NCBI GenBank assembly: GCA_039916225.1
Contig: JBDSLU010000366.1
Span: 5,984 to 69,983 of the forward strand
Direction of reading: 5' to 3'
Length of the DNA: 64,000 bases
Source: JBDSLU01 sp039916225
GTDB lineage: Bacteria > Acidobacteriota > Vicinamibacteria > Vicinamibacterales > Vicinamibacteraceae
How positions within the stretch are numbered: the first letter of the stretch is position 1; each line of letters begins with the position of its first letter. The position numbers and the translations under genes were made by a program. The notes under the pieces were generated by a model, which did not search any database, was not told the origin of the DNA, and saw only the letters and a program-made list of their open reading frames with translations. Below are positions 25,652 to 34,791 of the stretch, piece after piece.

Positions 25652-28176
25652 CGCCCCGCCTCCGCGCCGCGGAAAGCCAGCGCTTCGGCGCGGCTGGCGC
25701 GCACCTCGACGGCGACCGGCACCGCGGCAGGCTCCAGGACCTGGCTGAACTGCGACGGGTGCACCGGCGCGTGCGCCTCGAGCCATGGATCGACGAAGCT
25801 GTCGACCGTCGTCTGCATGTCGGCGTCGAGCCGGGCCGCAATGCCCTCGGCGTCGTCGACGATCACCGCGCGGACGCGCTCGAGCCCCATCCGCGGCACG
25901 AAGTCGTAGGTGCGCTCGAGGTACTTGGCTTCCTCGCGGTACCACTGCATGAAGCGGCCGGTCAGCGTGATGACCTCGTCCTGGCTGTCGACGGTGGTCA
26001 GCAGGTCGCCCTTGCGGACGTGCGCGCCGGCCGCGCCGCCGATGTAGATCTCCCAGCGTCCGCCTTCGATGGCGACCGCGCCGATGTCCTTGACCGTGGC
26101 TTCGGAGCAGTTGCGCGGGCAACCGGCCGTCGCCAGCTTCATCTTGGCGGGCGACTCGAGGCCCTGGAAACGCTTTTCGATGGCGATGCCCAGGGCGGTC
26201 GAGTCGCCGACGCCGAAGCGGCAGAACTCGGTGCCGACGCACGTCTTGCAGGTGCGGAAGGCCTTCGTGTAGGCGTGGCCCGAGGGCATGCCGAGGTCCT
26301 TCCAGACCTCGGGCAGCTGCTCGCGCGTCAGCCCGAGCAGGTCGATGCGCTGGCCGCCGGTGATCTTCACCATGCGGACGTTGTACTTGTCGGCGACGTC
26401 GGCGATCTTGCGGAGGTCGGCGGCGCTGGTCACGCCGCCGAAGATGCGCGGCACGACGCTGTAGGTCCGATCCTTCTGGATGTTGGCGTGGACGCGGTCA
26501 TTGATGAAGCGGGCGTCGCGCTCCTCGACGACGTCGTTGCCCCACATCGTCTTCAGCAGCGAGGCCAGGCCGGCCTTGCTGCCTGGGTCCTCGCGGCCGG
26601 CGGCAAGCACGTCGAACACCTGCGAGACGCTGCGCAGGTTCATGTCCTTGATGGCGCCGATCAGCTCGCGCTTGGCCATCGCCACGCCCGGCACGTAGTA
26701 GTGCGCCGCCGGATCGTCCTGCAGGTTGTCGCCGGCCACGGCCTCGACGATCGCCTTGACCTGCACCTTGCACGAGCCGCAGCCGGTGCCGGCGCGGGTC
26801 GCGTCGCAGACCGCCTTGAAGGTCTTGCAGCCGTTGCGCAGGGCGCCGACGATGGCCCCCTTCGAGACGCCGTTGCAGTTGCAGATCTGGGCGTCGTCGG
26901 GCATGTCGGCGGCGGACAGCTGCGCCGGCGCGTCGCCCATCGGGAACAGCAGCGAGGCGCGCGACTCGGGCAGCGACGTGCTGCGGTCGAAGAGCTGCTG
27001 CAGCGCCGGGGCGGCGCTGGTGTCGCCGAGCAGGATGGCGCCGACGAGCTTGCCGTCGCGGACGATCAGCTTGTGGTAGACGCCGCGGCCGGGCTCGGCG
27101 TAGGTGACGACCTCGTCGTCGGCGTCGCGGCTCTGCTTCTCGCCCATGACGGCGAGGTCGACGCCCATCACCTTCAGTTTGGTGGACGTCCGCGAGCCTT
27201 CGTAGACCTTGTCCTCCACGCGACCGCTGATCCGGTCGGCCAGCACCGCCGTCTGTTCCCACAGCGGCGCGACCAGGCCGTAGACCAGGCCGCGGTGCTC
27301 GGCGCATTCGCCGACGGCGCAGATGGATGGATCCGACGTGGCCATGCCGTCGCTGACGACGATGCCCCGCTTGATCTCGAGCCCGGCGGACCTGGCCAAC
27401 GCTACGTTCGGGCGGATGCCGGCGGCGACGACGAGCAGGTCGCAGTCGAGCGTCGAGCCGTCCTTGAACTGCAGGCCGGTGACGGATCCGTTGCCCAGGA
27501 GGCCGGTGGTCGCTTTCCCCAGGTGTACTTTGACCCCCAGCGACTCCATCGACTTCTGCAGCATCAGCCCGGCGTCGCGATCGAGCTGCATCTCCATCAG
27601 GTGTTCCATCAAGTGGACCACGTTGACCTCGAGACCGCGCCCGGACAGGCCGCGCGCCGCTTCGAGGCCGAGGAGACCGCCGCCGATGACCGCCGCCGAC
27701 TTGACGTCGGCCGCTCGCGCCAGCATGCGCTCGCAGTCTTCGAGCGTCCGGAACACGTAGACGCCGTCCTTGTAGGGACCGGGGCCGTGCGCAGGCTCGG
27801 TCGGCGCCAGGTTCTCGAAGGGCGGCACGAACGGCACCGAGCCGGTGGCGATGACCAGGGTGTCGTAGGGCTCGGCGCGACCGTCCGAGCCGTAGACCAC
27901 CTTCGCCTCGCGGTCGATGCGGGCCGCACCGATGCCGGCGTGCAGCGTCACGTTGTTGTCGGTGTACCAGTCGAGCGGGTTGATGAAGATGTCGTCCGGC
28001 TGCTGGGTGCCGGCGAGGACACCCGAGAGCAGGATGCGGTTGTAGTTGCCGTACGGCTCGTCGCCGAACATGGTGACCTGGAAGCGATCGCCGTTGGCGC
28101 GGGCGAGCACGTCTTCGACGAGGCGGGCGCCCGCCATGCCGTTGCCGATGACCACGAGACGATGAGGTGACGTCAT
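25648..28176 (-). CDS. nirB: NADH-dependent nitrite reductase, large subunit
   Basis: Reduces nitrite to ammonium in the cytoplasm using siroheme. The 842-residue protein has an FAD/NAD oxidoreductase part (about 1-320; VVIGNGMAGARLVED at the start, IATGSVPFVPP, VIGGGLLGLEAARGL). A BFD-type [2Fe-2S] domain near 415-480 has CNCNG and CGSCK. The sulfite/nitrite reductase part carries the siroheme-[4Fe-4S] ligands in KTCVGTEFCRFG and AGCPRNCSEA. The ATG at 28176 overlaps the nasA stop; the long open frame upstream is a shadow of nasA. Length and order match the family. Confidence 0.96.
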   Translation of the reverse strand: MTSPHRLVVIGNGMAGARLVEDVLARANGDRFQVTMFGDEPYGNYNRILLSGVLAGTQQPDDIFINPLDWYTDNNVTLHAGIGAARIDREAKVVYGSDGRAEPYDTLVIATGSVPFVPPFENLAPTEPAHGPGPYKDGVYVFRTLEDCERMLARAADVKSAAVIGGGLLGLEAARGLSGRGLEVNVVHLMEHLMEMQLDRDAGLMLQKSMESLGVKVHLGKATTGLLGNGSVTGLQFKDGSTLDCDLLVVAAGIRPNVALARSAGLEIKRGIVVSDGMATSDPSICAVGECAEHRGLVYGLVAPLWEQTAVLADRISGRVEDKVYEGSRTSTKLKVMGVDLAVMGEKQSRDADDEVVTYAEPGRGVYHKLIVRDGKLVGAILLGDTSAAPALQQLFDRSTSLPESRASLLFPMGDAPAQLSAADMPDDAQICNCNGVSKGAIVGALRNGCKTFKAVCDATRAGTGCGSCKVQVKAIVEAVAGDNLQDDPAAHYYVPGVAMAKRELIGAIKDMNLRSVSQVFDVLAAGREDPGSKAGLASLLKTMWGNDVVEERDARFINDRVHANIQKDRTYSVVPRIFGGVTSAADLRKIADVADKYNVRMVKITGGQRIDLLGLTREQLPEVWKDLGMPSGHAYTKAFRTCKTCVGTEFCRFGVGDSTALGIAIEKRFQGLESPAKMKLATAGCPRNCSEATVKDIGAVAIEGGRWEIYIGGAAGAHVRKGDLLTTVDSQDEVITLTGRFMQWYREEAKYLERTYDFVPRMGLERVRAVIVDDAEGIAARLDADMQTTVDSFVDPWLEAHAPVHPSQFSQVLEPAAVPVAVEVRASRAEALAFRGAEAGR

Positions 28177-30335
28177 GAGCGTGTGTCCTTGCTGAGATCC
28201 CTGAGAACGGGGCCAAGGTCCGTGGAACCGGGGGCCTTGGTGCTGTCTTTCACGAGGGGGTCGACGCGCGCGGCGCAGACCTTGAACTCCGGCATGCGGC
28301 TGATCGGATCGAGCGCGTCGTTGGTGAGCCGGTTGGCCGACTGCTCGTCGGGCCAATGGAAGGGCATGAAGACGGTGTCGGGCCGGATGTCGCGGGTCAC
28401 CTTGGCGGTGACCTCGACCGAGCCGCGGCGGGTCTTCACCGTCAGGCGGCCGCCGTCGGTGATCTTCAGCCGCGCCGCCGTCTGCGGGTGCAGCTCGGCG
28501 ACGGCCGTGCCCGACATGGCGTTCAGCGCCGCCACCCGGCGCGTCATCGTGCCCGACTGGTACTGGGCGAGCACGCGGCCGGTGGTGAGGTAGAGCGGGT
28601 ATTCCTTGTCCGGCGCTTCGGCCGGCAGCTTGTGCTTCACGGCGTGGAAGCGCGCCTTGCCGGACGGCGTGGCGAAGGCGTCGAGGAACAGCCGCGGCGT
28701 GCCGGTGTGCTCGGCCGACGGGCACGGCCAGAAGACGCCGCGCTGGGCTTCGATCTTGGCGTAGGTGATGCCCGAGTAGTCGGCCGGCGCGCCCTTGGTG
28801 GCGCGGGCCAGCTCGTTGAACACGTCTTCCGGCGTGTCGTAGGCGAACCACTTGCGCTTGCCGAGCCGTTCGGCCAGGCCGACGATGACGCCGATGTCCG
28901 AGGCGACGCCGAGCGGCGCCGCGACGGCGCGCTTGCGGCGGATGACGCGACCTTCGAGGTTGGTCATCGTGCCGTCCTCTTCCGCCCACTGCGCGGACGG
29001 CAGGACGACGTCGGCCATCTTGGCCGTCTCGGAGAGGAAGAAGTCGGAGACGGCGAGGAAGTCGAGGGACGCCAGGCGCGTCGCGACCTCGTTGGCCGAC
29101 GGCGACGAGACCACCGCGTTGAAGCCCATCACGAAGAGGGCGCGGACGCCGCCTTCGGTGCCGCAGCTCTGGAGCAGCTCGTAGGCCGACTTGCCGGGGC
29201 CAGGAATCGAATCGGGCGAGACGCGCCAGACGCCGGCGACGGCCCGGCGAGCCGCCGGGTCGGTGATCGAGCGATAGCCGGGGAGCTGGTCGGCTTTCTG
29301 GCCGTGCTCGCGGCCACCCTGGCCGTTGCCCTGCCCGGTGAGGATGCCGAAGCCGCTGCCTTCCGTGCCGGGGAAGCCGCAGACCAGGGCGATGTTGATG
29401 TAGGAGAGCGTGTTGGCGACGCCCTGCGCCTGCTGCTCGGGACCCCGCCCGGTCAGCACGAAGCCGCGCGCCGACGTGCCGAGCAGGCGCGCCGCTTCGA
29501 CCAGCTTCTTCTCGGGGACGCCGGTGATGCGCTCGACGAGCTCGGGCCAGTAGCCGGCGGCGACGGCGCGGACCTTGGCGAAGCCTTCGGTGCGCCGCTC
29601 GATGTAGGGCTGGTTGGCCAGGCCATCGCGCAGCAGGACGTGCAGCAGGCCGTTGGCGAGGGCGGTGTCGGTGCCCGGCATCGGCTGCAGGTGGATCGTG
29701 GCCAGCTGGGCTGTCGCCGACCGGCGCGGATCGATGACGACGAGCGCCCCGCCCCGCCCTTTCAGCGTCTCGAGGTAGCGCACGAACGGCGGCATGGTCT
29801 CGGCCGGATTGCTGCCGGCCAGCAACACGACGTCGGCGTGCTCGAGATCCTCGAGGGGGAAGGGCAGCCCGCGGTCGAGCCCGAAGGCCTTGTTCGAGGC
29901 CGCGGCGCCCGACGACATGCAGTAACGGCCGTTGTAGTCGATGTTGGCGGTGCCGACGGCGACGCGGGCGAACTTGCCGAGGAGGTAGGCCTTCTCGTTG
30001 GTCAGCGCCCCGCTGCCGAGGATGCCGACGGCATCGGCGCCATGCGTGCGGATCGTGTCGCGGATGCCGAGCGCGATGCGATCGAGGGCGTAGCGCCAGC
30101 CGACCGGCACCAGTCGGCCAGCCCGGTCGCGGGCCAGCGGCTCACGCAGCCGCTCCGGATGATCGACCACCGCCGCGGCGTTCCAGCCCTTGGCGCACAG
30201 CGCGCCGGCGTTGACCGGAAAGGCCCGATTGCCCACCACCGACAACGTCGGTGACGTGCGCGCGACGATGCCGCACTGCAGCGCGCAGTAGGGGCAGTGC
30301 GTCTCGACGACGTCGACAGCGGCGGGTGCGGTCAT
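28173..30335 (-). CDS. nasA: Assimilatory nitrate reductase catalytic subunit (molybdopterin)
   Basis: Reduces nitrate to nitrite in the cytoplasm. The 720-residue protein begins with the [4Fe-4S] motif CPYCALQC with a fourth Cys in ALCAKGW. Next come the molybdopterin segments (NIDYNGRYCMSSGAAA around the Mo-ligand region, LLAGSNPAETMPPF, GQGNGQGGREHGQKADQLPGYR). The C-terminal molydopterin dinucleotide-binding domain has YLTTGRVLAQYQSG. It lacks the extra C-terminal [2Fe-2S] domain of some NasA proteins. ATG 30335 starts just before the cluster motif. It is the first gene of the operon; the physiological electron donor is not encoded here. Confidence 0.95.
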   Translation of the reverse strand: MTAPAAVDVVETHCPYCALQCGIVARTSPTLSVVGNRAFPVNAGALCAKGWNAAAVVDHPERLREPLARDRAGRLVPVGWRYALDRIALGIRDTIRTHGADAVGILGSGALTNEKAYLLGKFARVAVGTANIDYNGRYCMSSGAAASNKAFGLDRGLPFPLEDLEHADVVLLAGSNPAETMPPFVRYLETLKGRGGALVVIDPRRSATAQLATIHLQPMPGTDTALANGLLHVLLRDGLANQPYIERRTEGFAKVRAVAAGYWPELVERITGVPEKKLVEAARLLGTSARGFVLTGRGPEQQAQGVANTLSYINIALVCGFPGTEGSGFGILTGQGNGQGGREHGQKADQLPGYRSITDPAARRAVAGVWRVSPDSIPGPGKSAYELLQSCGTEGGVRALFVMGFNAVVSSPSANEVATRLASLDFLAVSDFFLSETAKMADVVLPSAQWAEEDGTMTNLEGRVIRRKRAVAAPLGVASDIGVIVGLAERLGKRKWFAYDTPEDVFNELARATKGAPADYSGITYAKIEAQRGVFWPCPSAEHTGTPRLFLDAFATPSGKARFHAVKHKLPAEAPDKEYPLYLTTGRVLAQYQSGTMTRRVAALNAMSGTAVAELHPQTAARLKITDGGRLTVKTRRGSVEVTAKVTRDIRPDTVFMPFHWPDEQSANRLTNDALDPISRMPEFKVCAARVDPLVKDSTKAPGSTDLGPVLRDLSKDTRS

Positions 30336-30928
30336 GCCGCACCGTCCCTGTGCAAGATGCCCTCCGGCCGGGCACATCAGCCGTCAAATTGCTCAAAGCC
30401 TTCGTTTTGCTGGGAAAAAGGCCAGAAGTGAGGGTTTGGCGGGCGCTCCGGGGAGGGCCCACAAGTGGACGTGATTGTTTGCTGCGTACGTTAAGACAAA
30501 CGGAAATGTTTGAAATCGCCTTCCGAGGGGCTATTCACCGCGAAGTTCTCGATGCGGCAGGCAGCGATCCAATTTGCAGGTGGCTCGATCGGACGTCCAC
30601 TAATGTCGCCAGGTCGATGATATGGACACATTACTGTCGCTATTGCCCGTGGGTCCCGGAATGACCAGGGATTGCCTGGCCAGCAAATTAGCGACTCTTT
30701 CGTTGACTTTACAAATGCAAACAACAATTTAGTAACCACAATAAACCAGTTATTTTGGGCTGTAAGTCGTTGTCAATGCACAACTTGCCTGGGTCGCCGT
30801 CGAAGCTCGGGTGTGGCTGGCTGTGGCCTTGCAATACGGGCGGCAGCCGCAAGGCTCGCGACGCCGTTTTGGCCGCCATCCTGGCTGGCCCGGCGAAGCA
30901 CACGAGGTCTGGATTGTCAGGAGCGCCA
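30336..30928. promoter_or_regulatory. 593-bp AT-rich divergent control region between nasA and nrtA
   Basis: It has no credible gene. A block at about 30480-30780 is clearly richer in A and T than the rest of the window and contains TTGACT (around 30702) and several T/A tracts. Near the nrtA side, GCCTTGC (30826-30832) pairs with GCAAGGC (30849-30855) across a 16-nt loop, giving a leader hairpin. The region must contain the promoters for both arms of the nitrate island. I did not find a clear sigma54 site or an obvious known operator. Confidence 0.6.
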
Positions 30929-32158
30929 GTGAACTCACGCCGTCGATTCGTCAAGGTCAGTACCGCTGCGCTCGGCGCGGCCCTGTTGCCCGCCGGGCGG
31001 GTGTGGGCGAGCGAGTCGCCCGAAGTGCCGGCGATGAAGTTCGGGATGATCGCCCTCACCGACTGCTCGCCGATCGTGATCGCGCACGAGAAGGGCCTGT
31101 TCAAAAAGTACGGCATCGAGTCGACCGTCAGCAAGGGCGCCAGCTGGGCGGCGATTCGCGACTCGCTGTCGACCGGCGATCTCCAGGCGACCCACATGCT
31201 GACCGGCATGCCGATCGCCTCGACCATGGGGCTGCTCGGATCGCCTCGCAAGCCGATGGTCATCCCCTGGCTGATGAACCGCAACGGCCAGGCGATCACG
31301 CTCAAGGCCGCGTTCAAGGGCAAGGTCCAGGCCGACCCGAAGGCGCTCAAGCCGATGGCCGACGCGGCCAAGGCGGCCGGTTCGCCGCTGACCTTCGCGA
31401 TGACCTTCCCGCCGGGGACGCACGCGATGTGGATGCGCTACTGGCTCGGCGCCGGCGGCATCCACCCCGACACCGACGTCTCGCTGATCACCATCCCGCC
31501 GGCGCAGATGGTGGCCAACATGAAGGTCGGCAAGATGGACGGCTTCTGCGTCGGCGAGCCGTGGAATGCCCGCAGCATCGCCGACGGCATCGGCTACACG
31601 GCGATCACCACCCAGCAGCTGTGGAAGAACCATCCGGAGAAAGTCTGCGCGTTCACCGCGGAGTTCGCCGACAGGAATCCGAAGACGGTCAAGGCGGTGC
31701 TCAAGGCGCTGCACGAGGCGAGCGTCTGGCTCGACAAGCTGGAGAACCGGCCGGAGCAGTGCGACATCGTGTCGCAGCCCACCTACATCAACTGTCCCAA
31801 GGATCTGATCCTCGGCCGCCTGCAGGGCAAGTACGACTTCGGCGACGGACGCACGCTGCAGGACCCCGACTACATGATCTTCAGCGGCCGCAACTGCAAC
31901 TACCCGCAGCCGAAGTACGCGGTGTGGTGGCTGACCCAGTTCCGCCGGTGGGGGATGGTCATCGGCACGCCGGACTACGCCGCCGTCGCCCGGCAGGTGA
32001 TGCGTCCCGACATTTACGAAGAGGCGATGAAGGAGATCGGCTACAAGCACGGCGGTCTCGACAGCAAGCCGGAGACGCTGTTCGACGGCATCACCTTCGA
32101 TCCCACCAAGGCCGAGGCCTACGCCAAGGGCTTCAAGGTCCACGGGCTCAAGGGGTGA
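30929..32158 (+). CDS. nrtA: Nitrate ABC transporter substrate-binding protein with Tat signal
   Basis: The 409-residue protein captures nitrate in the periplasm for the ABC transporter encoded downstream. Start GTG 30929 is chosen because AGGAG lies 5 bp upstream and the N-terminus then carries a twin-arginine motif, SRRRFVK, followed by a hydrophobic stretch and a cleavage site near VWA. NrtA/CmpA family features are FGMIALTDCSPIVIAHEKGLF, TGMPIAST and FCVGEPWNARS. The open frame upstream of 30929 is not coding. It is the first gene of the plus-strand arm of the nitrate island. Confidence 0.93.
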   Translation: MNSRRRFVKVSTAALGAALLPAGRVWASESPEVPAMKFGMIALTDCSPIVIAHEKGLFKKYGIESTVSKGASWAAIRDSLSTGDLQATHMLTGMPIASTMGLLGSPRKPMVIPWLMNRNGQAITLKAAFKGKVQADPKALKPMADAAKAAGSPLTFAMTFPPGTHAMWMRYWLGAGGIHPDTDVSLITIPPAQMVANMKVGKMDGFCVGEPWNARSIADGIGYTAITTQQLWKNHPEKVCAFTAEFADRNPKTVKAVLKALHEASVWLDKLENRPEQCDIVSQPTYINCPKDLILGRLQGKYDFGDGRTLQDPDYMIFSGRNCNYPQPKYAVWWLTQFRRWGMVIGTPDYAAVARQVMRPDIYEEAMKEIGYKHGGLDSKPETLFDGITFDPTKAEAYAKGFKVHGLKG

Positions 32159-32163
32159 GCACC

Positions 32164-33015
32164 ATGTCCAATCTCGCCTCGGTCGACGTCGCGCCGGATG
32201 CGCCGGCGCGGCTCGCCGCTGGTCCGCTCGGCAGCAGGATGACGCGCCTCGCCGCCCGCGTCGGGTCGGCGCTGCTGCCGTTCGCGGGCATCGCGGCGCT
32301 GCTGGTGCTGTGGGATCTGGTCAGCCGCTTCGGCGGCACCGACCTGCCGTCGCCGATGCGCACCTGGGAGGTCAGCAGGCCGCTGATCGTCGAGCCGTTC
32401 GCCAAGCGCGGCGAGCTCGACCAGGGCATCCTGCGCTTCACGTGGTATTCGCTGATCCTGGTCGCCAAGGGCTACGCCCTGGCCCTGCTGCTCGGGACGC
32501 CGCTCGGCTTCCTGCTCGGTCTCTCGTCGCTGTTCCGGAAGGCGTTCGACCCGATCATCCAGATCCTGCGCCCGGTCTCGCCGCTGGCGTGGCTGCCGCT
32601 CGGTCTGGTGCTGTTCCAGAACTCCAAGCCGGCGTCGCTGTTCACCATCGCCATCTGCGCGATGTGGCCGACCGTGCTCAACACGGCGATGGGGGTGCGG
32701 GCGATCCCGCAGGACTACCTCAACGTCGCGCGGGTGTTGCGGCTGTCACCGGCCAAACGCTTCTTCAAGGTGCTGGTGCCGGCGACGCTGCCCTACATGT
32801 TCACCGGCTTCCGCCTGAGCCTCGGCATCGCCTGGCTGGTGATCGTCGCCGTCGAGATGCTCACCGGCTCGCCCGGCGTCGGCGGCTTCCTCTGGCAGGA
32901 ATACAACAGCCTGATCTACGAGCACATCATCCTGTGCATCCTCACCATCGGCGTGGTCGGCTTCGGGCTCGATCGGATCATGAGCGTCATCGAAACGCGC
33001 CTGCGCGGCGCCTAG
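32164..33015 (+). CDS. nrtB: Nitrate ABC transporter permease
   Basis: The 283-residue inner-membrane permease has about six membrane helices. It carries the ABC coupling motif region around ARVLRLSPAKRFFKVLVPATLPYMFTG and the typical NrtB/SsuC ending LIYEHIILCILTIGVVGFGLDR. The ATG at 32164 has an AAGGGG site upstream; a GTG overlapping the nrtA stop (32155) is the alternative. It works with the two ATPases that follow. Confidence 0.93.
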   Translation: MSNLASVDVAPDAPARLAAGPLGSRMTRLAARVGSALLPFAGIAALLVLWDLVSRFGGTDLPSPMRTWEVSRPLIVEPFAKRGELDQGILRFTWYSLILVAKGYALALLLGTPLGFLLGLSSLFRKAFDPIIQILRPVSPLAWLPLGLVLFQNSKPASLFTIAICAMWPTVLNTAMGVRAIPQDYLNVARVLRLSPAKRFFKVLVPATLPYMFTGFRLSLGIAWLVIVAVEMLTGSPGVGGFLWQEYNSLIYEHIILCILTIGVVGFGLDRIMSVIETRLRGA

Positions 33016-33024
33016 GAGGTTCAC

Positions 33025-33882
33025 ATGGCGTGTCTCGAATTGCAGGACGTCTCCAAGGGATATCGCAACGGCGGCCGCACCGTCGAGGTGCTGTCGCACG
33101 TCAACCTGCAGGTGTCCGAGGGGGAATTCGTCGCCATCGTCGGCTACTCCGGCGCCGGCAAGACGACCCTCGTCTCGCTGCTCGCCGGCCTGGCCGCGCC
33201 GGACAGCGGCCGGGCGTTGTTCGAGGGCCAGCCGATGAGCGGGCCAGGCCCCGAGCGCGGCGTGGTCTTCCAGAACTACTCGCTGCTGCCGTGGCTGTCG
33301 GCCTACGACAACGTCCGGCTCGCGGTCGACGAAGTGCACAGCGGCTGGACGGCGGCGCGGCGCCGGAAGCACATCGAGGCGTGCCTCGAGATGGTCAGCC
33401 TGCTGAACGCCCGCGATCGCAAGCCGGCCCAGCTCTCCGGTGGCATGCGGCAGCGGGTCGCGCTGGCACGCGCGCTGTCGCTCGACCCGAAGGTGCTGCT
33501 GCTCGACGAGCCGCTCTCGGCGCTGGACGCCCTGACGCGGGCCAGCCTGCAGGCCGAGATCGCGCGCCTGCACGGCGAGGAGCGGACCACGGTCGTGCTC
33601 GTCACCAACGACGTGGACGAGGCGATCCTGCTCGCCGATCGCATCGTGCCGCTGTCGGCCGGGCCGCGCGCCACGCTCGGCCCCTCGATTGCGGTCGATC
33701 TGGAGCGGCCGCGCAGCCACACGTCACTGAACCGGTCCCCGGAGTTCAAGCGCATCCGCGAGTCGGTCATCGACTACCTGCTCGGATCGGCCGGCCGCGT
33801 CCGACCGGCAGCGCGCGTGCCGGATCACGTGGCCGCGGCGGCCACCGTCGACCTGATGACCGCGGAACTGGGCGACGCATGA
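33025..33882 (+). CDS. Nitrate ABC transporter ATP-binding protein 1 (NrtC/NrtD-like)
   Basis: The 285-residue ATPase has Walker A GYSGAGKTT, Q-loop VVFQNYSLLPWL, signature LSGGMRQRV and Walker B LLLDEPLSALD. The switch position reads VTNDVDEA, so the usual H-loop His is Asn. It lacks the C-terminal substrate-binding domain fused to cyanobacterial NrtC. An AGGAGG site precedes the ATG (33025). Its stop overlaps the start of the second ATPase (ATGA), so the pair is made together and probably forms a heterodimer. Confidence 0.92.
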   Translation: MACLELQDVSKGYRNGGRTVEVLSHVNLQVSEGEFVAIVGYSGAGKTTLVSLLAGLAAPDSGRALFEGQPMSGPGPERGVVFQNYSLLPWLSAYDNVRLAVDEVHSGWTAARRRKHIEACLEMVSLLNARDRKPAQLSGGMRQRVALARALSLDPKVLLLDEPLSALDALTRASLQAEIARLHGEERTTVVLVTNDVDEAILLADRIVPLSAGPRATLGPSIAVDLERPRSHTSLNRSPEFKRIRESVIDYLLGSAGRVRPAARVPDHVAAAATVDLMTAELGDA

Positions 33883-34679
33883 GCACCGGCCTGACCCTCG
33901 AGGGGCTCACCAAGACCTACCCGACGCCGGACGGCACCGGCCGCGTCGTCGTCATGCGGGACTTCACGCTGACGCTCGAGCCCGGCGAATTCGTCTGCCT
34001 GGTCGGGCATTCGGGCTGCGGCAAGTCGACGGCACTCAGCATCGCCGCCGGCCTCAACACCGCCGACGCCGGCCACGTCACCGTCAACGGCGCGGTCGTC
34101 GACGGGCCGGGCCTCGATCGCGGCGTCGTCTTCCAGGCGCCGTGCCTGCTGCCGTGGCTGACCGCGCTCGACAACGTCCGGCTCGGCATCGATCAGGCCA
34201 AGCCGAAGCTGGCGAAGAAGGAGCGCGTGGCGCTGGCCATGCGCTATCTCGAGAAGGTCGGCCTGGGCGACGCCGCGCACGTCAAGCCAGCCGAGCTGTC
34301 GCAGGGCATGCAGCAGCGGGTCGGCATCGCCCGGGCGTTCGCACTCGCGCCGCGTGTCCTGCTCCTCGACGAGCCGTTCGGGATGCTGGACTCACTGACG
34401 CGGGTCGAGCTGCAGGAAGTGCTGCTGCAGCTGTGGCGGGCCGAGCGCACCACTGCATTGATGGTCACGCACGACGTCGACGAGGCGCTGTTCCTCGCGG
34501 ATCGCGTCGCGTTGATGACCAACGGGCCTGACGCACGGCTCGGCGCCGTCCTGAAGGTGCCGTTCGCGCGGCCCCGGGAGCGGCACGAGGTGATGGCGCA
34601 TCCGGCCTTCTTCGAGCTTCGCGAGGACATCATGACGTTCCTCGAAACGCACGCTTACCAGCGGGCACCGGCCGCCTGA
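33879..34679 (+). CDS. Nitrate ABC transporter ATP-binding protein 2 (NrtD-like)
   Basis: The 266-residue ATPase has Walker A GHSGCGKST, Q-loop VFQAPCLLPWL, signature LSQGMQQRV (second Gly replaced by Gln), Walker B LLLDEPFGMLD and a canonical H-loop VTHDVDEALFLADR. The ending ADRVALMTNGPDARLG, with its conserved downstream segment, is typical of nitrate/bicarbonate ABC ATPases. It is coupled by a 4-bp overlap to the first ATPase. Because the two ATPases differ in H-loop and signature, the two nucleotide sites of the heterodimer may not be equivalent. Confidence 0.92.
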   Translation: MSTGLTLEGLTKTYPTPDGTGRVVVMRDFTLTLEPGEFVCLVGHSGCGKSTALSIAAGLNTADAGHVTVNGAVVDGPGLDRGVVFQAPCLLPWLTALDNVRLGIDQAKPKLAKKERVALAMRYLEKVGLGDAAHVKPAELSQGMQQRVGIARAFALAPRVLLLDEPFGMLDSLTRVELQEVLLQLWRAERTTALMVTHDVDEALFLADRVALMTNGPDARLGAVLKVPFARPRERHEVMAHPAFFELREDIMTFLETHAYQRAPAA

Positions 34680-34741
34680 CGCCGCGCGCCGCAGGGCGGC
34701 GCCATCGAGTCCTTTCACCATTTTGCCAACGCCCCCAGTGT

Positions 34742-34763
34742 GTCGAATCGCAACCGATTCGAC
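34742..34763. promoter_or_regulatory. Perfect 9-bp inverted repeat upstream of the porin gene
   Basis: GTCGAATCG and CGATTCGAC flank a CAAC spacer, ending 28 bp before the porin ATG. The 22-bp symmetrical site fits a dimeric repressor or activator operator, and no T-run suggests a terminator. The binding protein is unknown. Confidence 0.55.
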
Positions 34764-34791
34764 GCCACGGGAGAGGTCTACTTACCGACAC

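Noticed and set aside
25759..28170. 803-codon open frame on the plus strand
   Set aside because: It is exactly antisense to nirB, whose protein is well conserved; high GC keeps the opposite strand free of stops. The translated text has no domain.
30480..30780. Horizontally acquired gene in the AT-rich block
   Set aside because: The frames there are short, lack ribosome sites and show no protein-like composition; an AT-rich control region explains it better.
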